From Pohlia nutans (taxonomy: Eukaryota; Streptophyta; Bryopsida; Bryales; Mniaceae), in the NCBI GenBank assembly GCA_022496805.1, contig CM040106.1:5394001-5458000 (forward strand): a stretch of DNA of 64,000 nt, read 5' to 3'. Each line of letters begins with the position of its first letter. Positions within the stretch are counted from its first letter, which is position 1. Of this stretch, positions 23,947 through 36,339 are shown in pieces. The notes below the pieces were generated by a model. The model was not told the origin of the DNA and did no database searches. It saw only the letters and a program-made list of their open reading frames with translations. The position numbers and the translations under genes were made by a program.

Positions 23947-26900
23947 CTCCCACTTTGCGAATAGCCAAAGCCTTGGAGCCCAAATGCCACCACTAGTCTT
24001 TGGTGTCGATCTCTTGCAAGACCCTTTGTGAGCACGTCCGCCACCATGTGCTCTGTTGGACAATACTTCAACTCTATCACCTTCATCTCCAACTTCTCTC
24101 GAATGAAGTGATATTGCACATCAATGTGCTTTGTACGTGAATGATGCGTTGGATTCTTCGCCAATGACATACTCCCTTGGTTGTCACACATGATTGTTGT
24201 AGCCTCCTCTTGAGTGCATCTCACATCCGCCATTAGTTGCCTCAACCAAATGGCCTCCTTCGTACCGTGGCTCGTCGCCATGTACTCCGCCTCAACCGTT
24301 GACGTGGCCATGGTTTGTTGGCGCTTGCTATTCCATGAAACGGCCCCCGATCCAACTTTGAACATGTACCCCGTCGTTGATCTACGATCATTGGTATCAC
24401 CCGCATAATCCGCATCACAATACCCACTCAATACAATGTTGTCACCTCCAAGACACCACGTCACATCACTTGTGCCTTTCAAGTACCGCATGATCCTCTT
24501 GACCGCAACCCAATGACTTGAACCCGGTTTTGCCATGTGTTGACTCACAACGCTGATTGGATACGCAAGGTCTGGCCTTGTTGCAATCATAGCATACATC
24601 AATGACCCTACAGCTTGTTTGTATGGCACATCCACCATAGATTGAGCCTCTAATGCATACTCCTCATCCGTGAGCTTCACGAGCTTGGAATTCACATCCA
24701 ATGGAGTGCCGACCGGCTTGCAATCCTCCATGCCAAAGCGTTTGAGCACATCCATAACATACTTGCTTTGATTCATTGTTATGGTGCGTGCTGCTCTATC
24801 TCGCACAAACTCAACTCCTAGACAAAAGTGCAACTCACCGAGATCACTCATCTCGTACTCGTTCTCAAGCATTGCCTTCAATGCCTTCAAAGAGCTCATA
24901 CAACTTGCAAGGATGATCAAATCATCCACATATATGATCACAATGACCACATGTTGCCCCTTTTGCATGATATACAAGCTGTGATCAGCGATGCTCCTTG
25001 TGAACCCGATATGAACAAGAAAGGTGTCAATCTTTTGATACCATGCGTGTGGAGATTGCTTCAACCCATACAATGACTTGTTCAACTTGCAAACAAGGTT
25101 CTCATTACCTCGTTGCACAAATCCCTCGGGTTGCACCATGTAGATGTCTTCCTCCAACTCGCCGTTCAAGAACGCCGTCTTCACATCCATTTGATGCATT
25201 TCCAAATCCATGGCAGCCCTGATGGCCAAAATGCATCGAATAGTGGTGAATTTCGCCACTGGTGCAAAGGTCTCATGAAAATCAACACCTTCGATTTCTA
25301 AAAAGCCCTTTGCCACCAATCTTGCCTTATAACGAACCACATCACCCGTTGCATCTCTCTTTGCACGAAATACCCACTTACAACCGATAGCGTTGCGATT
25401 CTTGGGGAGGGGAGTCAATTCCCAAGTGCCATTGTCCATCAACGATTTGTACTCCTCTTGCATGGCTTGCTCCCACTTGTTTGCATCATCACAACTCAAC
25501 GCTTCACGAATCGTCAATGGAGCATCTAAAAGTGCAACGTTTGCATGCTTCTCCTCACCTTGAGGGAGAATATGATTCTTCCACCACTCGCCAAGTGGTC
25601 TACGATTTCTCTCTGGATAACGACGATCGCTCGAGGATGCATTGTCTTCAACCGCCGTTGCTTGTGCCTTTTTCTCGCCATTCTTCGTCTTCAAAGGTCG
25701 CTCCTCAATATGCTCCTCATCACCACCATCTTCGTCATATTCGTCTTCATCAACAATATCAATAACAGGAGATTTGGAAGATTGGTCCACAATCGCCGGT
25801 TTATCGCCACTTCTCCCACTTGGACCATCGTCCAAATTGTCTTCAACCTTGGAATTCTCACAAAATGTCACATCACGAGCTCAAATGATCTTCTTAGTCT
25901 CGAGCGACATGAGCCTGTACGCCTTGGTACCTTCACAATATCCAAGAAACACACATTTTGTTGCCTTGGCCTCAAGTTTGGTTCTTTGAGAATCGGGTAC
26001 CTTTGCAAATGCGCTGCATCCAAATGTGCGCATGTGCTCCACGCGGGGTGGCCTCCCACTCCACGCTTGCTCTGGTGTCATGTTTTGAACCGCACTCGTC
26101 GGGCATCGGTTGCGTGTGTACACCGCAGTCACTACCGCTTCCGCCCAAAGGTCCAAACCCAAATTTTGTGCATGCAACATACTCCTTGCCATCTCCACAA
26201 TGGTTCGATTTGCACGCTCCGCAATTCCGTTTTGTTGTGGCGTATATGGCGTTGTGGTTTGTCTAGCAATGCCTTCTTTCTTCAATAACTCTCCAAATTG
26301 GTTGGACATGAACTCGCCGCCATTATCCGATCGAAACACCTTGATCTTGTGCTCGGATTGCTTCTAAACCAACGCCTTAAACTCTTTGAACTTCTCAAAA
26401 CACTCGCTCTTTGCTTTGATCGGATACAACCATATCTTCCTCAAAAAATCATCAATGAACGTTACAAAATACTTGCAACCCCCCATAGACGTGGTCTTCA
26501 TCGGACCACACACGTCGGAATGCACAATCTCAAGTACCTTGGTTGCACGAGTTGCCCCATCAACTGGAAACGGTGAGCGTTGTTGCTTGCCTTCAATACA
26601 ACCCTCACGTGTGAATGAACTAGGCGCGACGTGTGATTGAGGAAGATCCATGCCACTTACCATTCCACGGAGTGCTTTGACACTCTTGACATTCAAATGC
26701 CCGAGTCGACGATGCCACAACGCCAACTTGTCCTCGTTTGAACTCGATTGCACCAACGTTGCGGATTCGGCCGCGTGCATCTTAGAAAACTTGATTTGAT
26801 ACAAGCCGTTGACTTTGTGTATAATGGCCACCTCCTCACGACTTGGGGACAACACAAAACACCCTTCGTCGCTAAATTCCACTCGCAAATGCTTCATCAC

Positions 26901-28004
26901 CAAATGTCGCACCGATAAAAGATTTGCCTTCAACTTGGGAACGTCGAGGACATCATGGATGGTAATTGTCTTCACACGACCCATCACCTCGGTGTCTACA
27001 ACGATGGATCCTCTACCCACGGCTTGAAGAACCGTATCATCACCCAAAATAACATTCTTTGGAGATATGGCGTGATATGATTGGAAACAAGTCCTATTGG
27101 GCGCCATGTGACTCGAGGCTCCCGAATCAACAATCCAATCGATCACACTACCATTGCATGACACATCACTTGCCATCATTGCATACTCGTCCCCGTCATC
27201 ACTACAACAAGAAACGCTAGTCATAAATGCATACTCATCACCCGCATCGTTGACCTTTGTATTGTTCGCACTTTCCTCTCTCTTGCGCTTGTAGCAAAAT
27301 TTTGCCAAATAGCCCTTCTTACCGCAATAGTAGCATACCTTGTCCGTAGAGCTCCCACTCGCACCGCTCTTCGATTGCTTCGCCATAAGCGCCGCGCTAT
27401 CGCCACGAGTCTTGTTCTCTTCGCGCCGCGAGAGTTCATGCAACAACCGCAATGTCACATAATCAAGAGTGAGCTCAGCAATGGGCCTACTCTCCATAGC
27501 AACGATAAGATACTCGTACGACGGCGGCAAACTCTCGAGGAGCGTCATAACGATATCACCGTCCGTAATGTTGACGTCTGCGCCGTTGAGCTGATCCGCA
27601 AGAGCCTTCACTTTGTTGATGTGTGCCAACATGTCGTCGTTTTCTTCCATCTTGATGGTGAAAAACTTGCGCCTCAAGAACAAGATATTGACCAAGCTCT
27701 TTGCCTCATGAATATTGCAAAGCTTGGCCCATGCCTCGGCGGGAGTCTTGCACGACCGAATATGAGAGAGCTGGGAATCAGAAAGATTTAAAGCAAGAAT
27801 CGCAAACGCCTTCTTCTCTCGCCGAGTGTATGCAGTTTTCACCCTAGCCTCGGCATCGAACGAAGGGGGTTCCTTGCTACTGTCAACTATCTCCCACAAT
27901 TCCTTTTCGGCCATGACCATTTCCATCTTGAATTTCCACAAGTGGAAGTTGACACCATCGAACTTGTCGACAACTTTGGGACCCTCACCCTCAAATGAAG
28001 CCAT
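23931..28004 (-). pseudogene. Copia 2 gag-pol polyprotein, two in-frame stops
   Basis: A single frame of about 1,358 codons from the ATG at 28004, interrupted only by TAG at 26364-26366 and TGA at 25881-25883. Order: gag (about residues 1-220); zinc knuckle CYYCGKKGYLAKFC with Cys224, Cys227 and Cys237 but Tyr at 232 where His belongs; protease IVDSGASSH at 291-299; GAG-pre-integrase; integrase with VHSDVCGP, FRSDNGGEF and NGIAERANR carrying D, D and E; RT with VIIYVDDLII; RNase H with STVEAEYMA and TKHIDVQYHFIREK. In the integrase zinc domain, REGC stands where a CxxC pair is expected. It may be mobilised in trans but cannot make full-length Pol itself. Confidence 0.9.
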
Positions 28005-28559
28005 ATCTTAAGTACGAACCCTCACACAAAAATCAGCCCCTACAAAGCTAAGAAAAAATTGTTTTTATGGTTTTTGACAATTTTGTGAATTGTGAAGCAA
28101 ATTGCACACGTATGTGCTTCCAATGCCCCCAAAGCTATTTCAAACACTAAATCAGCACCTTTGTGCTACACATCAACCTCACAACACTCAATCGTGATGC
28201 TTCCCAATACAAATGCCGTAGATGTTACCACAACACCTTAACTAAGTGAATTGCGCACTCCTTTGCTCCAATCCACTCAAATCAGCACCCTAGTGCCTCA
28301 CAACATGTAATGCACCCTAATGACACCCTTGTGCCTCCCAAGGACTCTAAATCAATGCAAATTGAGCCAAATCAGCCCCTTCAAATCCTAATTGCATTGA
28401 AATTGATCAAATCAGCCCTATTGTGCATTCACTAACCCAAACTCTAATTTTGAGCACTCCAAGGGCATCAATCACATTCAAAACCCTTGTGCAAGAATTG
28501 CAATACTAAAATCAGATTGTAGACTCACCCCAAGAGCCTCAAACCATAAAAGTGCCTTG

Positions 28560-28930
28560 CAACAACACAAGTGCACAAATTGAGCATAAATTGAGCCAAT
28601 AAACTCCAATAAGCTCCAATAAGCACCAATCAACTCCAATATACTCCAACAAGCACCAATAAGCTCCAAAGCTCCAATTCAGCGCTTGTAGACGTGTATA
28701 AACTCCAAAAGTGCTCCAAAGTGCTCCAAAAGCTCCAAATCACCAATTGATTGCTCCAAAGTGCCAATTCAGCCCTCCAACACGTAGATCAAAGGTAGGA
28801 AGATTGTAATACCTCCCAATGTCGAAATCAGCCCACCAAAGCTCGAATTCAGCCCTCCAAAGCTCCAAATCAGCGCTCCAATACTCCAAAATCAGCGCTC
28901 CAACGCACGACCTCCACACAATGAGCAATC
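28560..28930. repeat. CTCCAA-rich repeats in the copia 2 leader
   Basis: The leader between the 5' LTR and gag (28005-28972, about 0.97 kb) contains dozens of short 'ctccaa' and 'gctccaaa' units, densest from 28610 to 28890. It is a simple-sequence 5' untranslated leader with no ORF. Confidence 0.8.
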
Positions 28931-28972
28931 TAATCTTTCACTCACGCAAAGCACATGAGTGGGCCCATAACC

Positions 28973-29289
28973 TATTGAAGGTTAGATTAGAATGCCAAAG
29001 CCTCACACAAACACTTGGAATGCATAGGAAAGAGAGTCTTTACTCACGGGCTGCCCCTCTTAAGTAGCACACCCAAGGGAGTCCCCTTGGCAAACCATAT
29101 GGGACATCAGCCCATACTCAACCCCTATTACACTAGGATCAGCCCATATCACTTGGGAGACCCAATTCTCATTACTTCTAACTAGTACTACTTCACTAGT
29201 TGCAACTCTAGCTCATTCGCATCATCTACACTAGCTAATGCGCATTGGCTATGAGCAACTTCAGCCCACGCAATCATCCTACTTCAACA
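28973..29289 (-). repeat. 5' LTR of copia 2
   Basis: Same length as the 3' LTR and nearly identical to it. It is followed on the minus strand by GGTTATGGGCCC, which is not a clear match to the usual TGGTATCAGAG primer site. Confidence 0.93.
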
Positions 29290-29294
29290 ATTTA

Positions 29295-30676
29295 ACCGGT
29301 TCTATGTATCCAAAAAATAGATTGTAAAGATAATGTAGATGGTCTGGACTCTATTCACCATGATCTCGTTGATATTTTGCTCTTCTAAGTTCTATATCAA
29401 CAGTGATGTCATGTTTGTTATCTCTCATAGTAAGTCCTCATTATTCTCTTGCACATGAAAGCCCTTGATTTGAAATAGATCTATCAAAAGTGGTAGATAA
29501 TTTTCTATTGCCCTGGACTTTATTAAGATGCTATCTGGGCATGGATGTTTGTGTTGCACTAGATGCTCCTAGGAGTCTCTGTAGATATACAATTCTAGTC
29601 AGACTATGGCTAGATGTTGTGATGAATTCTACTTTTGAAATAGGGTTTTGTTTTCTACGCGCGATTTTGTTGCAAATTGGCCACTTCTTTGTAATGTTTT
29701 CTGTGTGTATTTGGTTTAAAGCATAGCTTTCATGGTTTGTTTTTTCTTTGTTGATTTATGTTTCGGAATTCGCTCAAGCTTTGGCTAAGAAATTTAAGGG
29801 CAAGGCTTGGTTAGGTTTGGGTAAGCGTAGACGGTTAGGTGAAGCATAGAGTTCGGTTTGACAATGCTATAGTATTCCGTCCACTATTTGGTACTTGTAC
29901 GATGTATAAAAAAATAAAATTGTGCCAAAAATTAGCCTCTATAAACAATTACAAAGAATATAGGGTGCTAAAATATACGTCAAATTAGATTTTTATCTAC
30001 AAATAGGAACAAAAAAAATATTGAGAGGTGCATAAATGATCCCCTATTAAATACCCCATTATCGCACGTGGTTACGAAACATTATGGGGTGTGATCGCCT
30101 CGAGCGGTATATCAATATAATTGCTAGGGATTCTAATCAATAGAACTGGTTGGGCCAATAGAGACTATGACGTATGCTTGTAGCACGCTTATATTGGTCC
30201 TTTGCTCTCTGTCTATAAAACTTTCCATGCATGGACTTCTACATTGTACAACACGTTTACTCTTTTTATAAATTTGTTGGCTAGAATCGTTTGTAGGCAA
30301 ATTCCTATGGTTTTTAGTATTGTAATGCTAGTCTATCATATATTGATTAATGGGGGTACTATATTGGTTGTTCACCGGCATCATTCTGCCACTCATACTA
30401 GTCGGTATTATACATAAAGTATTTTAAGCTTAGCTGTTAGATTATCTTCCTAAATGGTACCATATTCTAGACTACCAAGACTGCAATGGGATATTTAAAT
30501 ACTTTAAATTATTTTCATACTGTAGGTAGCTACACCGATACTGTTTTAGTGTGTGGTTATTTATTTCTTCTTATTTTGAGCTCTTTTCAATGTCTCAATA
30601 GACTGCCGACATATTTCTAGACTTTTTTGTCTATAATTAATTAAATATCGATTCTAAAATCTTAACTCAAAAGCAT
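29295..30676. other. No gene seen
   Basis: AT-rich interval between copia 2 and element A. Small open frames at 29490-29726 and 30202-30417 encode hydrophobic, low-information peptides without motifs. Nothing else is recognised. Confidence 0.5.
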
Positions 30677-30980
30677 AACTGATATTTAACTAAATATGGA
30701 CTATTGTGCTAATTAAAGACAAATTCATACAATTCATAAGGGTGACATATGCCCAAAAAATTGTAGATAGTGCCCAAATCAAGGCAGCAAAAATTAAAAA
30801 CAATTGAATATGAAGAAATTAAAACAATTTATGAACATATCTATAGAATCGTATCCGTGGCACATTAACACATTTTCAACAAAAACTAAGCCCATTAAAA
30901 CAATTAATGTAAAGAAAACTAAGGCAAACAAGTCAAAGAAAAGTGTCGGCCAGCCCACAACACAATTATTACTAAATTAA

Positions 30981-31023
30981 CCTAAACCCTAAATCCTAAC
31001 TCCTAAATCCTAACCCCTAAATC
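30981..31023. repeat. Degenerate plant telomere-type repeats in element A
   Basis: CCTAAAC/CCTAAAT units (complement of TTTAGGG) lie about 0.3 kb inside the left end. The equivalent block is at 54657-54700 in element B, so it belongs to the element. Confidence 0.8.
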
Positions 31024-31474
31024 ATAAACATCTGGCACAAGAAAACTCCATTCCAGGAATAGATGAGTGCAAATACAAGCCAAATATACCAATCATGCAG
31101 TTGAAGCTCATATGGAAAAGGAAATTCCCTCATATAATGAATTGATGTCTGTACAAGTCCATGAGCAGCACAGCTCAATTCAAATATAACATACAAGATA
31201 GTCACCTACGATCAAATTGAAAGACACACAAATAGGTATTGGTCGGCAGCCGATACGCAGTTGAGATCAACATCCAGCAGAAGGACAACATATAACTAGC
31301 AAGCTAGAGGTATCGGCTGGCGGCCGACAGAGGTAGATCAACCAGGTGGCAGATTACTATTTATAAAAAAATTGTACATGCTCCAGACCAGTGTGCTGGG
31401 GACAGCAAGCTGGCCAACAAAATACTTACACTACTTCCAAACTTCACAATTTTAAAACCTTGGTGCCTCAAAAT

Positions 31475-32086
31475 TCACGATACCAATATGAACAAAGCCA
31501 AATTTTTTGCTGTGCAAACTAAAAACCCACCGCTACTATCACAAAATCCGCTGCCAAACAAAATTTTCGGGAGGTGCTGCCTAAGTGAAAATTGAAATTG
31601 GCGGTTGCTCCCTACCGATGCGGCATCCAAAACTCCAACTTCCTCCTTCTGCACTGTGGAATTGGGAGATGTATCCGATGATATATCGATCACTTCCTTC
31701 CACACGCTTTCATTCGATGTTGTGAATGAACAATCGCAAAAATCAAATTGCACGCACCCGCAATCTTTCTTTATCATCGCCACGTCGCGAAGTAAATTTG
31801 TGGATGGACGATTCAGAAGGTCTACCGCTTCAACATATGCAACGCCAGAATGAGCCTCCAACCGTGACATCTCTAGGTGGCAGTGGTAGTTCCAAAAGAA
31901 ATCATTTGCGCCATTAACAATCCCTAGCAACAATACATGAGGAGGAGTAGTTTTGTAGAGACATGCATCTGAATTGTAAACAAACCAGAAGTACCCGATC
32001 AATGAGCCCAAACAAATAGGATGAGGAGGGAGATGTAGATCTCCATAGGTTGGGAGTCGAGAATCCATGGTAGAGGCTTTGCACAA
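31475..32086 (-). CDS. Protein X of element A (unknown function)
   Basis: An intact ORF. By comparison with copy B, the likely start is the ATG at about 32068 (MDSRLP), giving about 197 residues; six codons further upstream are also open. Order of features: Pro-rich start, aromatic/hydrophobic FWFVYNSDACLY, PPHVLLLGIV, then FFWNYHCHLEM, SRLEAHSGV, RPSTNLLRDVAMI, a Cys cluster DCGCVQFDFCDC, and a Ser-rich tail. It is homologous to 7049-7567 and 53427-54008. This is the only undamaged gene in element A and sits nearest the terminus. I do not know the family; a small metal-binding accessory protein is a guess from the cysteines. Confidence 0.65.
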   Translation of the reverse strand: MCKASTMDSRLPTYGDLHLPPHPICLGSLIGYFWFVYNSDACLYKTTPPHVLLLGIVNGANDFFWNYHCHLEMSRLEAHSGVAYVEAVDLLNRPSTNLLRDVAMIKKDCGCVQFDFCDCSFTTSNESVWKEVIDISSDTSPNSTVQKEEVGVLDAASVGSNRQFQFSLRQHLPKILFGSGFCDSSGGFLVCTAKNLALFILVS

Positions 32087-33438
32087 ATTTCAAAGATATG
32101 GAGGAGGAAGCTTAGGAACAAGAAAAACAAGGAGGAGATGAATGAGCAAGGAAAAGAAGTGAATGAAGAAGGGAAAGAAGTGAATGAGGAAGGAGAAGAA
32201 GCTCACACATCCAAATATTGAAATGTTGATAGAAGAGAGTGCTTCAAATGAATTGCACTCTCATGTGAGCCGCCATTCACACAAAGTACCTAGAGTACCT
32301 TAAAGAGCACATAGTAATCTAGGCCATGTACCTTGCCCTCTCAACTGCATGCATTTACAATGATGGGTATTAATTGTCTTTGATTGTATTCAATTTCAAA
32401 TCTAATTCCTAAAATTCATCATAGAAAATTATATATATCAAATCTGGCTACTAAACTTCCATAATTCACAGAAAATATAAAAAGAAATTATTTATCTTTG
32501 ATTTTGGTCAGATTGGCTAAAAGCACAAGGTTAATATTGATGGATATTTATTGACTTTGATTGTATTCAATTCCAAATCTAATTTTGGATTTTGACTTAT
32601 CAAATCTTAAATGTCATGATATACAATTACATATATAACATCTCACTAACAAACTTCCATAATTCACATAATATACAAAATTAATTATTTCTCTTTGATT
32701 TTGGTAGAATTAACTAAAAGCCAAAGGGTAATAAGATGATTAAATACCCATTGGACATGAGTTTCATTTAAACTATCAAGTCCAAACTATTCTTACATAT
32801 TGTCGTATGAATTGACAATTAGATAAATTGTAAGCTCTAAATCTTTGCAACTTCCATCCGAGTGTAGAACTTCTCAGTTATAAGTGATAACAACTTAGTT
32901 CAACATAAAATATAATTGTATAATGTACTTCTTGTGAATATTCAAAAAACTTCTTTTAGAATTCATTTATAAATAATCTAAATGGTTTTGATAATATTCA
33001 ACCATAGAGATTATACATGACAACATTCACATAACACAAATGTCAAAAAATTCATATGAAATGAAGATTGACAAAATTTAAGTTAGTAAAAAGGTAATCT
33101 GCCAATAGAGGTAGATTACCATTTTGAGGTTGCTGGGAGTAGTGCAACGACATATAACTAGCTAAGGTATAAGGCAAGATGTATTGGCCGGCGGCCAACA
33201 GTTGGCTGTTTATTCCTCTGTATCATCGTCAACGTCTCGATCCATTACGACGCCAGCAATCTCTAAGTTAGTAAAACAGTTGCGATAGAGGCTTCAGGGA
33301 TAACGTGAGTAGCTAGAGGCTCCTTCTTTGCATGCAAAGGCATCCTGTGAGAGAACATGACAATACTGACGTGAACAACTTGAGGAAGACATATGGTATG
33401 AGACAAGAGGTATCAGCCGGCGGCCTACACCTGGTAAT

Positions 33439-34834
33439 CTATTCCTCTGCGTCATCGTCAACGTCTCGATCCATTACGACGCCAGCAATCTCCAAGTCAG
33501 TCAGAGCAGCTGCGACACAGGCTTCAGGGATAACATGAATAGCTAGAGGCCCCTTCTTTGCATGCGAAGGCATCCTGTGAGAGAACATGGCAATACTAAC
33601 GTGAACAACTTGAGGAAGACAAGGCTCCTTCTCCCAATGGCGCGTCCACCATTCCCTAGCAACAACTGACTTCCCCTCTTTCTTGGATCTCATAGGTATC
33701 CACCATTCTACGTTGAAGTTTTTGTAGCTTGGACCCGAGGTTAGGTCAGCACGCTCAAGTACTCGACCAAGCCATACATATAGGTCATGGTTGTGGCTAG
33801 GGTGGCAGAGCACAAAGTCCCCTAACAGCACGTCGCGGAAGGGATTGAAGGTCAATCTCGGTCGATCCCTTGCAGGACCACAATATGGGAATGTGTCAAC
33901 ATCATCCTTTGGGGTTACTCCCTCTGGATTGTTTCGAGCAGAGACGGATTTTATGTTGGTGCGAGCATGATCACGCCCCCAATCCGAAATTGGCCAAAAT
34001 CCTTTGACAAGTGTAGAAGAAGTCACCCGCAAGGATTTGTTGATCTCAGCATGGATTCGCTCCCAATACGCTACGCATCCAGCCATCTCCTCTGAATATC
34101 TCCTCTCGCGTGCCATACCAGTCTTTTTGTACTCAACATATTTTGAAATGCCATTCTTTATGTAGCATTGCTTCTCCATGCATGCATTGGCCCTCGCTTG
34201 CTCCTTCTCAAGATTCCACTTCCTAGAATTGATCTTGACATTTCCCCATAATGGCTTGAAGGGAACAAGAGCACGGTCATGTGATGGCAGTCAAGGTCTC
34301 CCTTGGCCGTCAGCGGTCCACATTCTGACCGCAAGCCCTAAAGGAAGCCACGATGAATGACTTGTTTGCGTTTTATATCGTGTGACACACTAACCTTGAT
34401 CATCTCCGTCGTCTTCAACATAGAACTTGAAGAGGTGCTTATCGCCGAGTCCAACAATCTTGTTAATATCATCATGGTGGAAGTCCTTCACGTATGACTT
34501 GAAATCAGCAACTTTTTGAACAAATTATGGAATCAAGGCCATCGTCTTTTGGGAGTCCATGAAAGCCTTCATGAGATGTGCAAGGACGCACGTATTCTTC
34601 CCCTTAATAAGCTTGGACAGATAGCTGAAGTGCGCATCAATATTCTCATGAATATGACCCACAATCAAGAATCCAACAGTCACTTGCTTGAATGCGTCGA
34701 GCTGTTAGCAATGAGCAGAAGGCCATCAAAAATTGATTTTTGTTATCCTTGACTGAATTGTCAAGTTGCAAGAAGACCTTCCTGGGTAGTGGTACCGCTA
34801 GGTGTTCAAGGCTTGGTGGTAGTTGTATTATTAC
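33439..34834 (-). pseudogene. DUF7869-type transposase candidate of element A, truncated
   Basis: Only the 3' part of the gene remains, because the interior deletion removed the rest. It opens with LPRKVFLQLDNSVKDNKNQF (near 34790-34730). After a one-base frameshift it continues VGFLIVGHIHENIDAHFSYL, the region where the family carries GHTHEDID. It then has DFKSYVKDFHHDDINKIV and HLFKFYVEDDGDD, and a long C-terminal domain from 34179 to 33439 ending DVDDDAEE. Stops compared with copy B: AAA to TAA in the IPKFVQ block, TGG to TAG after DDQG, and CGA to TGA after GQGRP. The 33439-34179 part is uninterrupted. DUF7869 assignment is from memory of plant proteins with the QLDN...HTHEDID signature. 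Confidence 0.65.
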
Positions 34835-35042
34835 CTTACATAGAATGACTATTTCACTTTTTATTTCAACCCTGTATTTCTCTCCCATGTCTCAGTTGCA
34901 TGTTTTACTCTATTCTCATCTTTGTATTGGTAGCATTGTTCATTTTCTTTTCTAGTATGTTCTGGCTGCATGTTGTCTGCTTCCAACCTTATTCTGTTGC
35001 TATCGGCTGCTAGTCAATATGAGTTTATCTTTCTATGTTCAT

Positions 35043-35545
35043 GCATTTTGTTTCTATGTTCAGAGAGACTTCTACATGGATGCCCCATTCGCTCAACCTC
35101 ATCGAACAAAGAAATGTCTTGTCCTTTGTGTCGCTGGATTGCTTTGCTACATCAATTCGAATGTTCAGCCTGACAAAAAATGAATGCTCATTGGAATGTT
35201 GTCAAGCGTCTTGGTCATAAAAAGTTGTTTGGTATGTTGTTTGAAAGATTTTATGTGGGGCTGTGGTCTAGAATGCAATCTCGGGACTTCAATTCCCTTA
35301 TTGAAGTTCCTACTCCCAGGGGATGTTATTAGCAAGATTTCATTTGTTTTTGGTAGAGAGTATTGGGAGGGCGGAGAATATTATCCATAGTATTATAAGG
35401 TCCTCCGGACTCTATATTCTAAGCGTCGTTCCAAAGTTGTTTGCAAGCCCGACCAAGTCCTCCTTATTGATGTGAACCCTGTATCTCTTCAGAAAACCCT
35501 TGATTCAACTTGCTACATCTTATTGCCATTTTAGGGCGACTAAAG
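35043..35545 (+). pseudogene. Domain Z of element A, frameshifted
   Basis: Counterpart of the element B exon at about 41167-40676. An acceptor-like TATGTTCAG precedes GRDFYMDAPFAQ-type sequence. It continues to KKCLVLCVAGLLCYIN, then LLPGDVISKISFVFGREYW and YSKRRSKVVCKPDQVLLIDV. The frame breaks at 'aaaaaatga' (35178) and at 35388-35390 (TAG), plus a shift. I do not recognise the domain; it is conserved between A and B at the protein level. Confidence 0.5.
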
Positions 35546-35826
35546 CTCATCATGCAGGTCCGACGTTATTATTAATGTTGCTACTGATCTTCTATATTTT
35601 CTATATCCATTGCATATGTTTGAGTCAGTCAGTAAATACATTAGGTGTTCACCTCGTCGTGGCCAAATTCATTACGGGGTTGCTCGTGCTATTAGATTTG
35701 GCCATCGATAGTGATTTCTCTATTTTGTTTTGTCCACTGTGGATTGTTGTCGGCCGCCGGCTGACATTCATCTTCCGAGTTCGTACTTGGTCTACTAATA
35801 CAATGCGCTATGCCATGCATTTGACC

Positions 35827-36339
35827 TCATTTCCTATCTGATCGTGATAGTACATCATGTCCCACCTCTAGATCCTCCTCTGCAGCGACCACAACTTGGT
35901 TTACATCTTCTGTGGTTAGTCTCCTACATCCTCTCAAATCAAGAGTTTCCAGTTCCCTTTCCACGGTAGTGTATTCAAGCCGTAGGCCTACATGCTCCTC
36001 GTCTCTACCTAACTGCACACTCTGCAGATCATGTCTTCCGCCATCACTTGACTCGACTTTTGCGCCACGCGGCAGTTGTCGTAACACAATCTTCCATCCA
36101 CTGTTGTCCTCGTTGTCTATATAAAAAACTTGTTGTTCGTGAAGAAGAAATGCAAAGAAGTCCGCTAAAATCAATCGATCAAATCTGAACAATGTGAATC
36201 TATATTCGTCACATTTCATTGTAGCCCGAGCTCCCCTCTTGTTTGTTTGGTCCCATGTGCAATACAACACCACCATTTCGAATTTCCCGTAGTCTACGCT
36301 GATAATTTCGTCCACCCACCCCACATACTCCAAATACAT
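35827..36339 (-). CDS. DUF4216-like C-terminal domain of a CACTA transposase
   Basis: 170 open codons. YVGWVDEIISVDYGKFEMVVLYC followed by KCDEYRFTLFRFDRLI and then QQVFYIDNEDNSGWKIVLR matches the DUF4216 pattern (GxxxxIIELDYG...VVLFxCxW...DEYGFTLV...AxQVFYVxD). That domain is fused to, or follows, Tnp2-type transposases in plant CACTA elements. The tail is acidic. No Tnp2 catalytic region is visible nearby, so this is a fragment. Confidence 0.65.
   Translation of the reverse strand: MYLEYVGWVDEIISVDYGKFEMVVLYCTWDQTNKRGARATMKCDEYRFTLFRFDRLILADFFAFLLHEQQVFYIDNEDNSGWKIVLRQLPRGAKVESSDGGRHDLQSVQLGRDEEHVGLRLEYTTVERELETLDLRGCRRLTTEDVNQVVVAAEEDLEVGHDVLSRSDRK

Larger units (their letters stand above)
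23630..29289 (-). mobile_element. Young, nearly intact Ty1/copia retrotransposon (copia 2)
   Basis: Two 317-bp LTRs (23630-23946 and 28973-29289) differ at one base that I can find (a T/C within CTCATTYGCATC). The element is flanked by ATTTA at 23625-23629 and again at 29290-29294, a 5-bp target duplication typical of copia integration. On the minus strand the LTR reads TGTTGAAG...CTTCAATA, so it ends in TA instead of the usual CA. A polypurine tract AAAGTGGGAG precedes the 3' LTR. The coding region is in one frame throughout, with two in-frame stops. I do not see a clear initiator-Met primer site after the 5' LTR. Confidence 0.93.
30677..35795 (-). mobile_element. Element A: internally deleted copy of the novel TIR transposon
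   Basis: The left end (30677-30708) starts AACTGATATTTAACTAAATA and matches both termini of element B. From there to about 34824 the sequence is the inverted counterpart of B 55,005 down to about 51,340: TTTAGGG-like block, X gene, palindromes, DUF7869 gene. From about 34825 to 35795 it is the counterpart of B about 41,395 down to 40,435. Some 10 kb of B interior is therefore missing between 'ggtagttg' and 'tattattacc' at about 34824. The other terminus is not present: after 35795 the sequence changes to CACTA-type DNA. Unlike an unrelated repeat, A keeps B's gene order, strands and palindrome positions. Confidence 0.85.

Noticed and set aside
25545..26288. 247-codon plus-strand ORF within copia 2
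   Set aside because: Antisense shadow of the integrase/RT coding strand; composition follows the pol codons on the other strand.
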